Both the position numbers and the translations under genes were made by a program. The notes under the pieces are model-generated. The model did not search any database, had not been told where the DNA came from, and worked only from the letters and a program-made list of their open reading frames with translations. A stretch of 64,000 bases of DNA from Nemertoderma westbladi. Lineage: Eukaryota; Xenacoelomorpha; Nemertodermatida; Nemertodermatidae. The DNA is taken from positions 62,001 to 126,000 of the forward strand of contig JAUCBJ010005393.1 of NCBI GenBank assembly GCA_032718475.1, written 5' to 3'. Below, in pieces: positions 11,995 to 22,561 of this stretch (the stretch's first letter is position 1; the number at the start of each line of letters is the position of its first letter).

Positions 11995-14900
11995 ATAATG
12001 ATGAATGTGATAGCGGTACACACAATTGCCACAATAATGCCAACTGTACAAATGATGATGGTGGATTCACATGTGATTGCATTTCAGGCTATACTGGAGA
12101 TGGTGTATCATGCACTGGTAAGTTAATCACATAATAATTTATATCAAAAAAAATGTGCAAGTCAATATCCATTGAGTTTGAAATATATATAAATTAATGA
12201 GAAAAATTTATATTTTCATTTAAATTAGATGATGATGAATGCGATAGTGGTACACACAATTGCCACAGTAATGCCAACTGTACAAATGATGATGGTGGAT
12301 TCACATGTGGTTGCATTTCAGGCTATTCTGGAGATGGTGAATCATGCACTGGTAAGTTAATCACTTAATAATTTATATCCAATAAAAAATGTGCAAGTCA
12401 ATATCCATTGAGTTTGAAAGATATATAAATTAATGAAAGAAAATTTATATTTTCATTTAAATTAGATAATGATGAATGTGATAGCGGTACACACAATTGC
12501 CACAGTAATGCCAACTGTACAAATGATGATGGTGGATTCACATGTGATTGCATTTCAGGCTATTCTGGAGATGGTGAATCATGCACTGGTAAAGTTAATC
12601 ACATAATAATTTAAGTCCAATAAAAAAATGTGATAAGTCAAAACCCGTTGCATTTGGGATTTATATGAATTAATCAGTAATTTTTCCTTGCAAGTCAAAA
12701 TCCTTTGAGTTTGAAATATATATAAATTAATGAGAAAAATATATATTTTCATTTAAATTAGATGATGATGAATGCGATAGCGGTACACACAATTGCCACA
12801 GTAATGCCAACTGTACAAATGATGATGGTGGATTCACATGTGATTGCATTTTAGGCTATTCTGGAGATGGTGAATCATGCACTGGTAAGTTTATCACATA
12901 ATAATTTATATCCAATAAAAAATGTGCAAGTCAATATCCATTGAGTTTGAAATATATATAAATTAATGAGCAAAATTCATATTTTCATTTAAATTAGATA
13001 ATGATGAATGCGATAGCGGTACACACAATTGCCACAGTAATGCCAACTGTACAAATGATGATGGTGGATTCACATGTGATTGCATTTTAGGCTATTCTGG
13101 AGATGGTGAATCATGCACTGGTAAGTTTATCACATAATAATTTATATCCAATAAAAAATGTGCAAGTCAATATCCATTGAGTTTGAAATATATATAAATT
13201 AATGAGCAAAATTCATATTTTCATTTAAATTAGATAATGATGAATGCGATAGTGGTACACACAATTGCCACAGTAATGCCAACTGTACAAATGATGATGG
13301 TGGATTCACATGTGATTGCATTTTAGGCTATTCTGGAGATGGTGAATCATGCACTGGTAAGTTAATCACATAATAATTTATATCCAATAAAAAATGTGCA
13401 AGTCAATATCCATTGAGTTTGAAATATATATAAATTAATGAGAAAAATATATATTTTCATTTAAATTAGATGATGATGAATGCGATAGTGGTACACACAA
13501 TTGCCACAGTAATGCCAACTGTACAAATGATGATGGTGGATTCACATGTGATTGCATTTTAGGCTATTCTGGAGATGGTGAATCATGCACTGGTAAGTTA
13601 ATCACATAATAATTTATATCCAATAAAAAATGTGCAAGTCAATATCCATTGAGTTTGAAATATATATAAATTAATGAAAAAAAATTTATATTTTCATTTA
13701 AATTAGATGATGATGAATGCGATAGTGGTACACACAATTGCCACAGTAATGCCAACTGTACAAATGATGATGGTGGATTCACATGTGATTGCATTTCAGG
13801 CTATTCTGGAGATGGTGAATCATGCACTGGTAAGTTTATCACATAATAATTTATATCCAATAAAAAATGTGCAAGTCAATATCCATTGAGTTTGAAATAT
13901 ATATAAATTAATGAGCAAAATTCATATTTTCATTTAAATTAGATAATGATGAATGCGATAGCGGTACACACAATTGCCACAGTAATGCCAACTGTACAAA
14001 TGATGATGGTGGATTCACATGTGATTGCATTTTAGGCTATTCTGGAGATGGTGAATCATGCACTGGTAAGTTAATCACATAATAATTTATATCCAATAAA
14101 AAATGTGCAAGTCAATATCCATTGAGTTTGAAATATATATAAATTAATGAGAAAAATATATATTTTCATTTAAATTAGATGATGATGAATGCGATAGTGG
14201 TACACACAATTGCCACAGTAATGCCAACTGTACAAATGATGATGGTGGATTCACATGTGATTGCATTTTAGGCTATTCTGGAGATGGTGAATCATGCACT
14301 GGTAAGTTAATCACATAATAATTTATATCCAATAAAAAATGTGCAAGTCAATATCCATTGAGTTTGAAATATATATAAATTAATGAAAAAAAATTTATAT
14401 TTTCATTTAAATTAGATGATGATGAATGCGATAGTGGTACACACAATTGCCACAGTAATGCCAACTGTACAAATGATGATGGTGGATTCACATGTGATTG
14501 CATTTCAGGCTATTCTGGAGATGGTGAATCATGCACTGGTAAGTTAATCACATAATAATTTATATCCAATAAAAAATGTGCAAGTCAATATCCATTGAGT
14601 TTGAAATATATATAAATTAATGAGCAAAATTCATATTTTCATTTAAATTAGATAATGATGAATGCGATAGCGGTACACACAATTGCCACAGTAATGCCAA
14701 CTGTACAAATGATGATGGTGGATTCACATGTGATTGCATTTTAGGCTATTCTGGAGATGGTGAATCATGCACTGGTAAGTTAATCACATAATAATTTAAG
14801 TCCAATAAAAAATGTGATAAGTCAAAACCCGTTGCATTTGGGATTTATATGAATTAATGAGTAATTTTTTTAATTTAACATTTGTTTAGATGATGATGAA

Positions 14901-17054
14901 TGCGATAGCGGTACACACAATTGCCACAATAATGCCAACTGTACAAATGATGATGGTGGATTCGCATGTGATTGCATTTCAGGCTATACTGGAGATGGTG
15001 TATCATGCACTGGTAAGTTAATCACATAATAATTTATATCAAAAAAAATGTGCAAGTCAATATCCATTGAGTTTGAAATATATATAAATTAATGAGAAAA
15101 ATTTATATTTTCATTTAAATTAGATGATGATGAATGCGATAGCGGTACACACAATTGCCACAATAATGCCAACTGTACAAATGATGATGGTGGATTCACA
15201 TGTGAATGCAATTCAGGCTATTCTGGAGATGGTGTATCATGCTCTGGTAAGTTAATCACATAATAATTTATATCAAAAAAAATGTGCAAGTCAATATCCA
15301 TTGAGTTTGAAATATATATAAATTAATGAGAAAAATATATATTTTCATTTAAATTAGATGATGATGAATGCGATAGCGGTACACACAATTGCCACAGTAA
15401 TGCCAACTGTACAAATGATGATGGTGGATTCACATGTGAATGCAATTCAGGCTATTCTGGAGATGGTGTATCATGCTCTGGTAAGTTAATCAGATAATAA
15501 TTTATATCAAAAAAAATGTGCAAGTCAATATGCATTGAGTTTGAAATATATATAAATTAATGAGAAAAATTTATGTTTTCATTTAAATTAGATGATGATG
15601 AATGCGATAGCGGTACACACAATTGCCACAATAATGCCAACTGTACAAATGATGATGGTGGATTCACATGTGAATGCAATTCAGGCTATTCTGGATCTGG
15701 TGTATCATGCACTGGTAAGTTAATCACATAATAATTTATATCAAAAAAAAATGTGCAAGGCAATATCCATTGAGTTTGAAATATAAATAAATTAATGAGA
15801 AAAATTCATATTTTCATTTAAATTAGATGATGATGAATGCGATAGCGGTACACACAATTGCCACAGTAATGCCAACTGTACAAATGATGATGGTGGATTC
15901 ACATGTGATTGCATTTTAGGCTATTCTGGAGATGGTGAATCATGCACTGGTAAGTTAATTACATAATAATTTATATCCAATAAAAAATGTGCAAGTCAAT
16001 ATCCATTGAGTTTGAAATATATATAAATTAATGAGAAAAATTTATATTTTCATTTAAATTAGATGATGATGAATGCGATAGCGGTACACACAATTGCCAC
16101 AATAATGCCAACTGTACAAATGATGATGGTGGATTCACATGTGGTTGCATTTCAGGCTATACTGGAGATGGTGTATCATGCACTGGTAAGTTAATCACAT
16201 AATAATTTATATTAAAAAAAATGTGCAAGTCAATATCCATTGAGTTTGAAATATATATAAATTAATGAGAAAAATTTATATTTTCATTTAAATTAGATAA
16301 TGATGAATGCGATAGCGGTACACACAATTGCCACAATAATGCCAACTGTACAAATGATGATGGTGGATTCACATGTGGTTGCATTTCAGGCTATTCTGGA
16401 GATGGTGAATCATGCACTGGTAAGTTAATCACTTAATAATTTATATCCAATAAAAAATGTGCAAGTCAATATCCATTGAGTTTGAAAAATATATAAATTA
16501 ATGAAAGAAAATTTATATTTTCATTTAAATTAGATAATGATGAATGTGATAGCGGTACACACAATTGCCACAATAATGCCAACTGTACAAATGATGATGG
16601 TGGATTCACATGTGATTGCATTTCAGGCTATACTGGAGATGGTGTATCATGCACTGGTAAGTTAATCACATAATAATTTATATCAAAAAAAATGTGCAAG
16701 TCAATATCCATTGAGTTTGAAATATATATAAATTAATGAGAAAAATTTATATTTTCATTTAAATTAGATGATGATGAATGCGATAGCGGTACACACAATT
16801 GCCACAATAATGCCAACTGTACAAATGATGATGGTGGATTCACATGTGGTTGCATTTCAGGCTATTCTGGAGATGGTGAATCATGCACTGGTAAGTTAAT
16901 CACATAATAATTTATATCCAATAAAAAATGTGCAAGTCAATATCCATTGAGTTTGAAATATATATAAATTAATGAAAAAAAATTTATATTTTAATTTAAA
17001 TTAGATGATGATGAATGCGATAGCGGTACACACAATTGCCACAGTAAGGCCAAC
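11995..17054 (+). CDS. Multi-EGF gene, exons 1-22a of the visible array (calcium-binding EGF domains)
   Basis: There are 21 complete exons and the first 50 bp of a 22nd. Exon starts are 11995, 12229, 12466, 12762, 12998, 13234, 13470, 13707, 13943, 14179, 14416, 14652, 14890, 15124, 15358, 15592, 15827, 16063, 16297, 16534, 16768 and 17005. Each complete exon is 123 bp, lies between ttag and gtaag, and is in phase 1 at both borders. Each encodes about 41 residues of one EGF domain with six cysteines: D-[DN]-D-E-C, then NC, NC, TC, DC and SC. The D-x-[DN]-E-C start and C-T-N-x4-F-T-C fit the calcium-binding EGF and Asp/Asn beta-hydroxylation patterns of secreted or surface proteins such as fibrillin- and Notch-like families. 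No signal peptide or membrane segment lies in the window. Exon 22 is cut after 17054 by BEL copy 2; its other half starts at 35690. No in-frame stop was seen in these exons. Confidence 0.93.
17050..17054. repeat. Target-site duplication of BEL copy 2, left
   Basis: The sequence ccaac precedes the LTR TG and is repeated at 35685-35689 right after the other LTR's CA. A 5-bp duplication is normal for BEL/Pao integrases. Counting the repeat once restores a 123-bp EGF exon, which proves the insertion point. Confidence 0.93.
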
Positions 17055-18219
17055 TGTTCGCGCTTTTAGACCTTTGGCAGTTTAACCCGCCAAATTAGGA
17101 TGTCTTCTAGATAATAAATCACCTTTAGTCTATGACAAGTATTTAATTCACTACACTAGTCGAAACCAATCTGTGCGCGATCATTCACCCGCTGGATATA
17201 CCCGGGAGATTGGGTTCGACGGCTTAATCTTATTGCTATGTAAGCTTAATGTATTATTCGACTGACAGTATTATGTAATCTCTGACAATATTATTTACCT
17301 TCGGGGAATATTAACAGTTCCTTTAGGACGTGGCGCTTTATCTATACAAACAGAGTTATGACTTAAACTACTCACAACGATATGGCTTAGTTATAATTCA
17401 CATATATGGCGCATTCTTTAGGAAATGCTTCGTTATCAGTCTCACTCATACACAATGCTGCACAATACTGCACACTGATCTGCCGATCTTCACTGATTTT
17501 AGTTATATATAAAAGGAACACGGACTGACTCATGTAGGGTCTATCAAATAACATTAGATTCACTTCAAACCACTTTAACATAAGTCACAATCGTTATATG
17601 TAACCTTTCTCTCTTACCTTCGGTATATCAAGAATATTGGGTTTCGGGGTTATTTATCGTTATTCCAAATATAATAATTCATCAACCATATTATGAAGAA
17701 CTGACAGTAAATAGCAGTATAACAATATAAAAGTATGCACAGTAATTCAGTGTGCGTTAAGTTCATTAGTTTGATATTAAGTGTTGGTTAGATAACGGAT
17801 ATATGCCCTTTATAATTAAGCCTACTAGTGTTAGACTAAAACAGAAAAGCACAAAATATTTACAAGCCGTTCTCTCCTGGTTCAGGAAAGAAAGACCAAC
17901 AACACTGAAAACTGATAAGAATAACCTTATTTACAAAGGCTTCCACCCAACACAGAGAAAGAGCATAAAGATAGGAAAATTCAGTTCAGTAGATCTGTGA
18001 TAGGTCGAAATCAAAATCAACTCAAATCCTATAGGCAGATACTTTCCCAAGCTGGTTGGACAATCAAACGTAGCCCAGATCCCTTCGCACAGCGAATCAG
18101 CCAATCAGCCGGTAGCTTGCGCTATTCGAGTTATAGATCCCTTTTTAGAGTATTCTAGCGACTGGGGGGGAACTGGTTAGCAAGGCAAACGAATCAGTTA
18201 TCCCACAAAAGCTTTTACA
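17055..18219 (-). repeat. 3' LTR of BEL copy 2
   Basis: This LTR is 1165 bp, TG...CA on either strand. It is the same length as 34520-35684 (offset 17465) and I found no mismatch when reading them side by side. On the minus strand it starts TGTAAAAGC next to the polypurine tract and ends CGCGAACA against the host EGF exon. Short open frames inside it are identical in both LTRs and do not look like genes. Confidence 0.95.
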
Positions 18220-18229
18220 CCGCTCCCAG
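18220..18229 (-). promoter_or_regulatory. Polypurine tract of BEL copy 2
   Basis: On the minus strand TCTGGGAGCGG directly precedes the LTR TGTAAAAG. A short purine run abutting the 3' LTR is where plus-strand DNA synthesis is primed in LTR elements. The match is positional and compositional only. Confidence 0.65.
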
Positions 18230-18297
18230 AAAATGGGATTTAAGTCTATAAAATATACAAAATCACAATTTCTAATATACATAAATACTCTAAACAG

Positions 18298-18505
18298 TTA
18301 GTCTTTCTTGCGCGGACGGCGTTTACGCAGTTTTTTAAAGCTAGCAAGAGTCCTTTTCTCTTTGGGGCGAGCCACTTTACGAGGAGGGCTGTAGCTCCTA
18401 GGCGAAGGGTGCAATATAATTGCATCAGAAAGTGCAGGGTTACGATCGGTATACCCGCCGGTCGAAGTACCTGGTTGATTAATATCAACCTCAGTGGAGT
18501 GAGGT
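18298..18505 (-). other. Possible alternative basic C-terminal exon of the third ORF
   Basis: Downstream of the third-ORF stop (18506-18508) a different minus-strand frame stays open for 68 codons. It encodes a Ser/Pro- and Lys/Arg-rich tail containing RSYSPPRKVARPKEK and ending KKLRKRRPRKKD, resembling a nuclear-localisation or nucleic-acid-binding tail. This frame has no ATG upstream. The bases immediately before it read CTAAACCTCTC...CTCTTAG on the minus strand, which looks like a branch site, pyrimidine tract and 3' splice AG. It may be a spliced terminal exon or a frameshift extension. No matching donor was identified. Confidence 0.4.
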
Positions 18506-21500
18506 CTAAGAGAGAGGAGAGAGGTTTAGAGCGCGTCTCAGGACAGCAGCTCCTACGGGTCCTTGACGGGTCGTCTGGACACTAGCGGTGGGTGGACCGT
18601 GAGTGGTGAGGAACTTTCTCGGTTTAATGGTTCTCTCCAGCTCGCGTTCTCGGGTTCGATATTCATATGGTCGCCGAGATATTTCCTGTAGTTCAGGATG
18701 CGAGTTCACAAAGATGTCGCCATACTCAGGGTCCTGACGGATAAAATTGATCAGGTGATATGTGGTTATATCATTAGGGTTAACGTTTCTAAGGTATTTC
18801 CTGACAAACTTGGTGGAAATACACTCACCAACACGCTTCATTAACTCGTAACTTGGTACGCGTGTTTTCTGTTCAATCGACGCGAATAGATAAGGATGGA
18901 ACGCGTAAACTCCCTCGTAGGCTCGTCCAGGGTAATAGCGATGTCGGGATTCGCAATGTAAATCGGCGTTCGTTTCCCAAGCTCGGATGTATCGCAGGGT
19001 GATCATCTCGTCTACGCTCTCTAAATCGCGATTAAAGGGACAATTGTAACTTTCATGTCCTTTAAGTTGGCAGTAGTGACATTGAGTCATAAATTGTGGG
19101 CAGACGGCAAATATATGAGAGTTATTAAGCCGGCAATAAGCACAATATATTTCCATCATCGGTTGTTCGAGGAAATAGGAACAAGGTACGCTCGAGTCTA
19201 GAGGAGTGAAGTGGTCTCTCGATGCGCATAATCGACAACGTTTTCGGGAAACGTAGTTGGCGTGTCGATAATCGTACGCTGTGAGACGCTGTGGACCTTG
19301 ATACCACTCTATGACATAATCATTGTCACTGCTCCGGGAAGCCGTAGGTTGAATCGCTTCTGATTCCAAGCATACTGGTTCATCCTCCAGCTGCATAGAC
19401 GAAGTGGGTGCGTCGGTTTCCGTAAGTGGACCCACTGTCTGTATTTCCACGACAGAATAACCTGTAGATATTCGGGGTCTTTGTATAACGGATGAATGTA
19501 GGTTCTGTATACAAACGTCTTGAAAGACGGCAAATCCAGCGCTACTCAGTTTCTCCGCAGCTGAGTCTCTAAGACTGAGCTTGGTCAGCGCGCGATCCTT
19601 GAACTGACTATCGACGTTATGGAACGGAGTCAGAAAGCGCCGGAAACATTCGAAACGTATGAACTTATTGTGTTCGTCTAACTTGGCGAGTTTAGTTCCA
19701 AGTATTAACGGGTGAGCGCGTATGGTACGACTGCACACATCGGCTAGCCAACCGGCAAGTGCTGCGTTTTCAAAGATCGTGTATATAGCTAAGGAAGGGC
19801 GAAGTGGAACACTCATAAAGCTATATACTGCACCAGGCGCAGTTAATGGTCCGTCAAAATATAAACGGGAGTAATGATCTCCATATACCTGCTGGTAATT
19901 GATAGGATTTCCAACTTTGAAGTTCCATCCATATTCTTGAAAGGCAAGATGTCCGATGGATGTCCGTTGTACTTTAGTAATGTCGCTGGGTGTATTGGCA
20001 TACATAGTGCGAAAGAAACCTCGGCCTTCGGCCCAAGGAGCAATCAGCTGAGTATCAACGAAAGGGTATGGAATGTTTTCCATATTCCGGAAGTCGTTTT
20101 GGAGATCTCCATAAACAGCTGAACCGATTTTTAGGATTCTTTCGTTAAACAACATTTCGAGCACGGGTTGGGGTAACATTGATCTGTCGATACCCATGGC
20201 CGGTTTGCGCTCGGTGTCAGTGACGTAACGCTGCGCGAGCTCGAATTGTCCATGTCGAAGTTTCTTTTGTGTCTCCGTAAGGGTTTCAAAAGAATAATCA
20301 ATCACGTCGGAACACGCTCGAGTGAATACGTGGGTAGAACCAGCGAGTCCTCGTATATGTATCATTCGCGTAGTTCCTAGTTCTCCCACCGAAACGCTAC
20401 CTTCGTTGTCATAAGTAACAACGCCATACATCTCGATAACGTTAAGAGTCTCATTCCATTCTTTGGTGGCGTTTTCGAGAGTCATTCCCACTGGATGCCA
20501 CAAAGTAGCGCATTCGCTAGCATTGGGTAAATCTCTATACTTTAAGCATTGTGTAGTATAGGTTTCCACATCTCCATATCGTTTTATTCTTTCTTCCTCG
20601 AATAACACGTCAAGATTCCAGTGTACCAATCGAGTTTTAATGAATCCATCAAGATTGTACGGGGGTAATATTTCTTTCTCTATTCTGGAAATATTATACG
20701 GTTTTCGAAATGAGTTTAGTTTAACTAGCTGATCTAGATGTTTTTGTAGTTGTTCGAGTTCGACGAGGTCGAGAGGATTGATCAATGGTAGAAACTTCAG
20801 ACTATGCGTAGGATCTTCTGGTTTTACCATGTAATATTGCTTTAAATTGACGTAATAAGGATGATCCTTAATTCCATAAAATGAGTCCGGCAAAGGTCTA
20901 GCGCGTATGTTAACATCGTGCACCATGCGACGGACAAGATCCGCTCTATTGTCCGGAGGCTCAACAAGTACGCCATCGACACGAGCAGCCTCGACGGGTG
21001 GACGTTGTAGCATGGGAGCGTCAGCAACGAGCTCTTGAGATCTGAGATCGGTGTTAACCGGTTGAGGCTGTACCGTAGCAAAGAGCTTGTCTTTAAAATG
21101 AGGAACCATCGAGGGATGGAGAATCGTTTTGGAATAGAGATCCGTCACAAGAATTTGAGCTTCTGGTTGGGCTAAAGCTGCTTCTTCCCTCTCAGTCAGC
21201 TCTATATGTCTCTCCTCGAGCTGATTTTCCTCCGCTTGTTGTTGCAAGCGCTCGTCCAGGAATTCCTGTAAAGAGTAGGTTCGTCCACGTTCGATATCCT
21301 CCTCTAGATTTTGTATTTCTCTATCGAACTGGGGTAAAGCTAGTTCTTTCACCGCTTGGACTTGTTGTTGCAATTTACGTTTCTCCAAGCAATCGTAAGT
21401 TCCTTTTCCGATTTTCTGCCGAATAGCGTCCAATGCATTTCGTATCACGCTCTCTTCGACTTCTGTAACAGGTTGGATCGGAGGAAGTCCAGGACGGTTG

Positions 21501-22561
21501 TAGGGGTTAAACAGTGATATTAGATGACCGCGTCCTAGTCCAGCGAGGTAAGGTTGGCGAATATCCAACGAACCCACTACCGGAGTGCCACCAATCAACT
21601 GTTCAGGTAACACCAGATCTTTGAACAGTGAGTACAGTTCGGGAGGATCCGTAATACTATTAGGATCTAGAGTTTGAGGTATCACTTGGGAATGGGGAGG
21701 TGTGACCAAGTATTCCGGAACTCTGATCATGGGTTTATTCAATGATCGCTTAAGGCGCGCGACCGTAGGTGATACGTCGAAAAGGTTACGCTCGAAACTC
21801 CCATAAGTATATCGCGTAAAACTATGTTTAGCGCAACGTCTCCGAGGATGTTTATGCCTTTCGATTTGCTGGTTAGGTCTAGGGCATTCGTCACAGTAAT
21901 ACCAAAGACGCACGTCTTGAAGGGGAAACGCGGGTGATCGCTCTCCAGTTTTACAATATTCCTCCATCTGTTCGAAGCTATCTGGAACGACAGGTAGCGG
22001 TCGATCGGCGGTAAGATACATCATCGTAAAATAGAGCCGTTTGAGTTCCATCATAGGATCGGGATGTATACCTTGAGGATATCGAGTTTCGAGGTTTTGT
22101 TGACTGGCAACATTGAGATAGGTCTCTCTTAAGAACTCTAGATAATCGTTGAAACCGTTACGTTTATCAGGTTCTTCAATGTCTTCTCTTTCTAGTTTGT
22201 TTCGAATAGAGTTCTCGTGTTCTATTCTCGATTTATCGTTTCGACTCCGCTGGGTATGATATTTAAATAAAACCATTTCCCTTTCGGTGTCGACATCGTC
22301 GGTGTCGTGTAAATCAATAGGATGACCAGTAGTCAAGAAGTCCATATACGTACCATTACGATGCGTATAGCGAGCAGTGAATTTTCTATAGTCCAATTCA
22401 CGCGTAAGTTGCTCCTGGGACATTGGCGGTTCGATATAACGACCATCGTCCTCCGTAGTAGTTGGATCAGCGTCGCCGCGTATCAAGCTATCGACAAACG
22501 CTTGTAAAGGTAGAATATATCTCTCCCTGATACCAAGATCATCTTCTATTAATTCAGTCAT
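18506..22561 (-). CDS. Third ORF of BEL copy 2: 1351-residue protein with CCHC knuckles, unknown function
   Basis: This intact 1351-codon ORF follows pol on the same strand. The start MTELIEDDLG is shared with copy 1. A Cys/His cluster lies near residues 223-245 (CDECPRPNQQ...CAKH). Near the C-terminus, residues 1109-1174, three consecutive zinc-knuckle-like motifs appear: CRLCASRDH...C, CAYCRLNNSHIFAVC and a canonical CX2CX4HX4C (CHYCQLKGHESYNC). A Glu/Arg/Gln-rich, probably coiled-coil stretch lies around residues 410-470. I see no signal peptide, transmembrane segment or furin-like site, so it does not look like an envelope protein despite its position. It has no protease, RT or integrase motif. 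A second Gag-like or nucleic-acid-binding accessory protein is the best guess. The 1.65-kb gap from pol implies a separate mRNA by splicing or an internal promoter. Confidence 0.85.
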   Translation of the reverse strand: MTELIEDDLGIRERYILPLQAFVDSLIRGDADPTTTEDDGRYIEPPMSQEQLTRELDYRKFTARYTHRNGTYMDFLTTGHPIDLHDTDDVDTEREMVLFKYHTQRSRNDKSRIEHENSIRNKLEREDIEEPDKRNGFNDYLEFLRETYLNVASQQNLETRYPQGIHPDPMMELKRLYFTMMYLTADRPLPVVPDSFEQMEEYCKTGERSPAFPLQDVRLWYYCDECPRPNQQIERHKHPRRRCAKHSFTRYTYGSFERNLFDVSPTVARLKRSLNKPMIRVPEYLVTPPHSQVIPQTLDPNSITDPPELYSLFKDLVLPEQLIGGTPVVGSLDIRQPYLAGLGRGHLISLFNPYNRPGLPPIQPVTEVEESVIRNALDAIRQKIGKGTYDCLEKRKLQQQVQAVKELALPQFDREIQNLEEDIERGRTYSLQEFLDERLQQQAEENQLEERHIELTEREEAALAQPEAQILVTDLYSKTILHPSMVPHFKDKLFATVQPQPVNTDLRSQELVADAPMLQRPPVEAARVDGVLVEPPDNRADLVRRMVHDVNIRARPLPDSFYGIKDHPYYVNLKQYYMVKPEDPTHSLKFLPLINPLDLVELEQLQKHLDQLVKLNSFRKPYNISRIEKEILPPYNLDGFIKTRLVHWNLDVLFEEERIKRYGDVETYTTQCLKYRDLPNASECATLWHPVGMTLENATKEWNETLNVIEMYGVVTYDNEGSVSVGELGTTRMIHIRGLAGSTHVFTRACSDVIDYSFETLTETQKKLRHGQFELAQRYVTDTERKPAMGIDRSMLPQPVLEMLFNERILKIGSAVYGDLQNDFRNMENIPYPFVDTQLIAPWAEGRGFFRTMYANTPSDITKVQRTSIGHLAFQEYGWNFKVGNPINYQQVYGDHYSRLYFDGPLTAPGAVYSFMSVPLRPSLAIYTIFENAALAGWLADVCSRTIRAHPLILGTKLAKLDEHNKFIRFECFRRFLTPFHNVDSQFKDRALTKLSLRDSAAEKLSSAGFAVFQDVCIQNLHSSVIQRPRISTGYSVVEIQTVGPLTETDAPTSSMQLEDEPVCLESEAIQPTASRSSDNDYVIEWYQGPQRLTAYDYRHANYVSRKRCRLCASRDHFTPLDSSVPCSYFLEQPMMEIYCAYCRLNNSHIFAVCPQFMTQCHYCQLKGHESYNCPFNRDLESVDEMITLRYIRAWETNADLHCESRHRYYPGRAYEGVYAFHPYLFASIEQKTRVPSYELMKRVGECISTKFVRKYLRNVNPNDITTYHLINFIRQDPEYGDIFVNSHPELQEISRRPYEYRTRERELERTIKPRKFLTTHGPPTASVQTTRQGPVGAAVLRRALNLSPLS

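Noticed and set aside
13707-13889. Plus-strand frame starting MMMNAIVVH
   Set aside because: It is an out-of-frame reading of EGF exon 8 running into the intron.
17330-18000. Small open frames inside the LTRs (also at 34795-35465)
   Set aside because: They are identical only because the LTRs are identical, are short, and show no protein features.
18246-18488. 80-codon minus-strand frame after the third ORF (MILINQVLRP)
   Set aside because: The neighbouring frame over the same bases gives a more natural, strongly basic tail, so this hydrophobic reading is probably a shadow.
18506-22561. Third ORF as a retroviral-type envelope gene
   Set aside because: There is no signal peptide, membrane segment or fusion/cleavage site; CCHC knuckles point to nucleic-acid binding.
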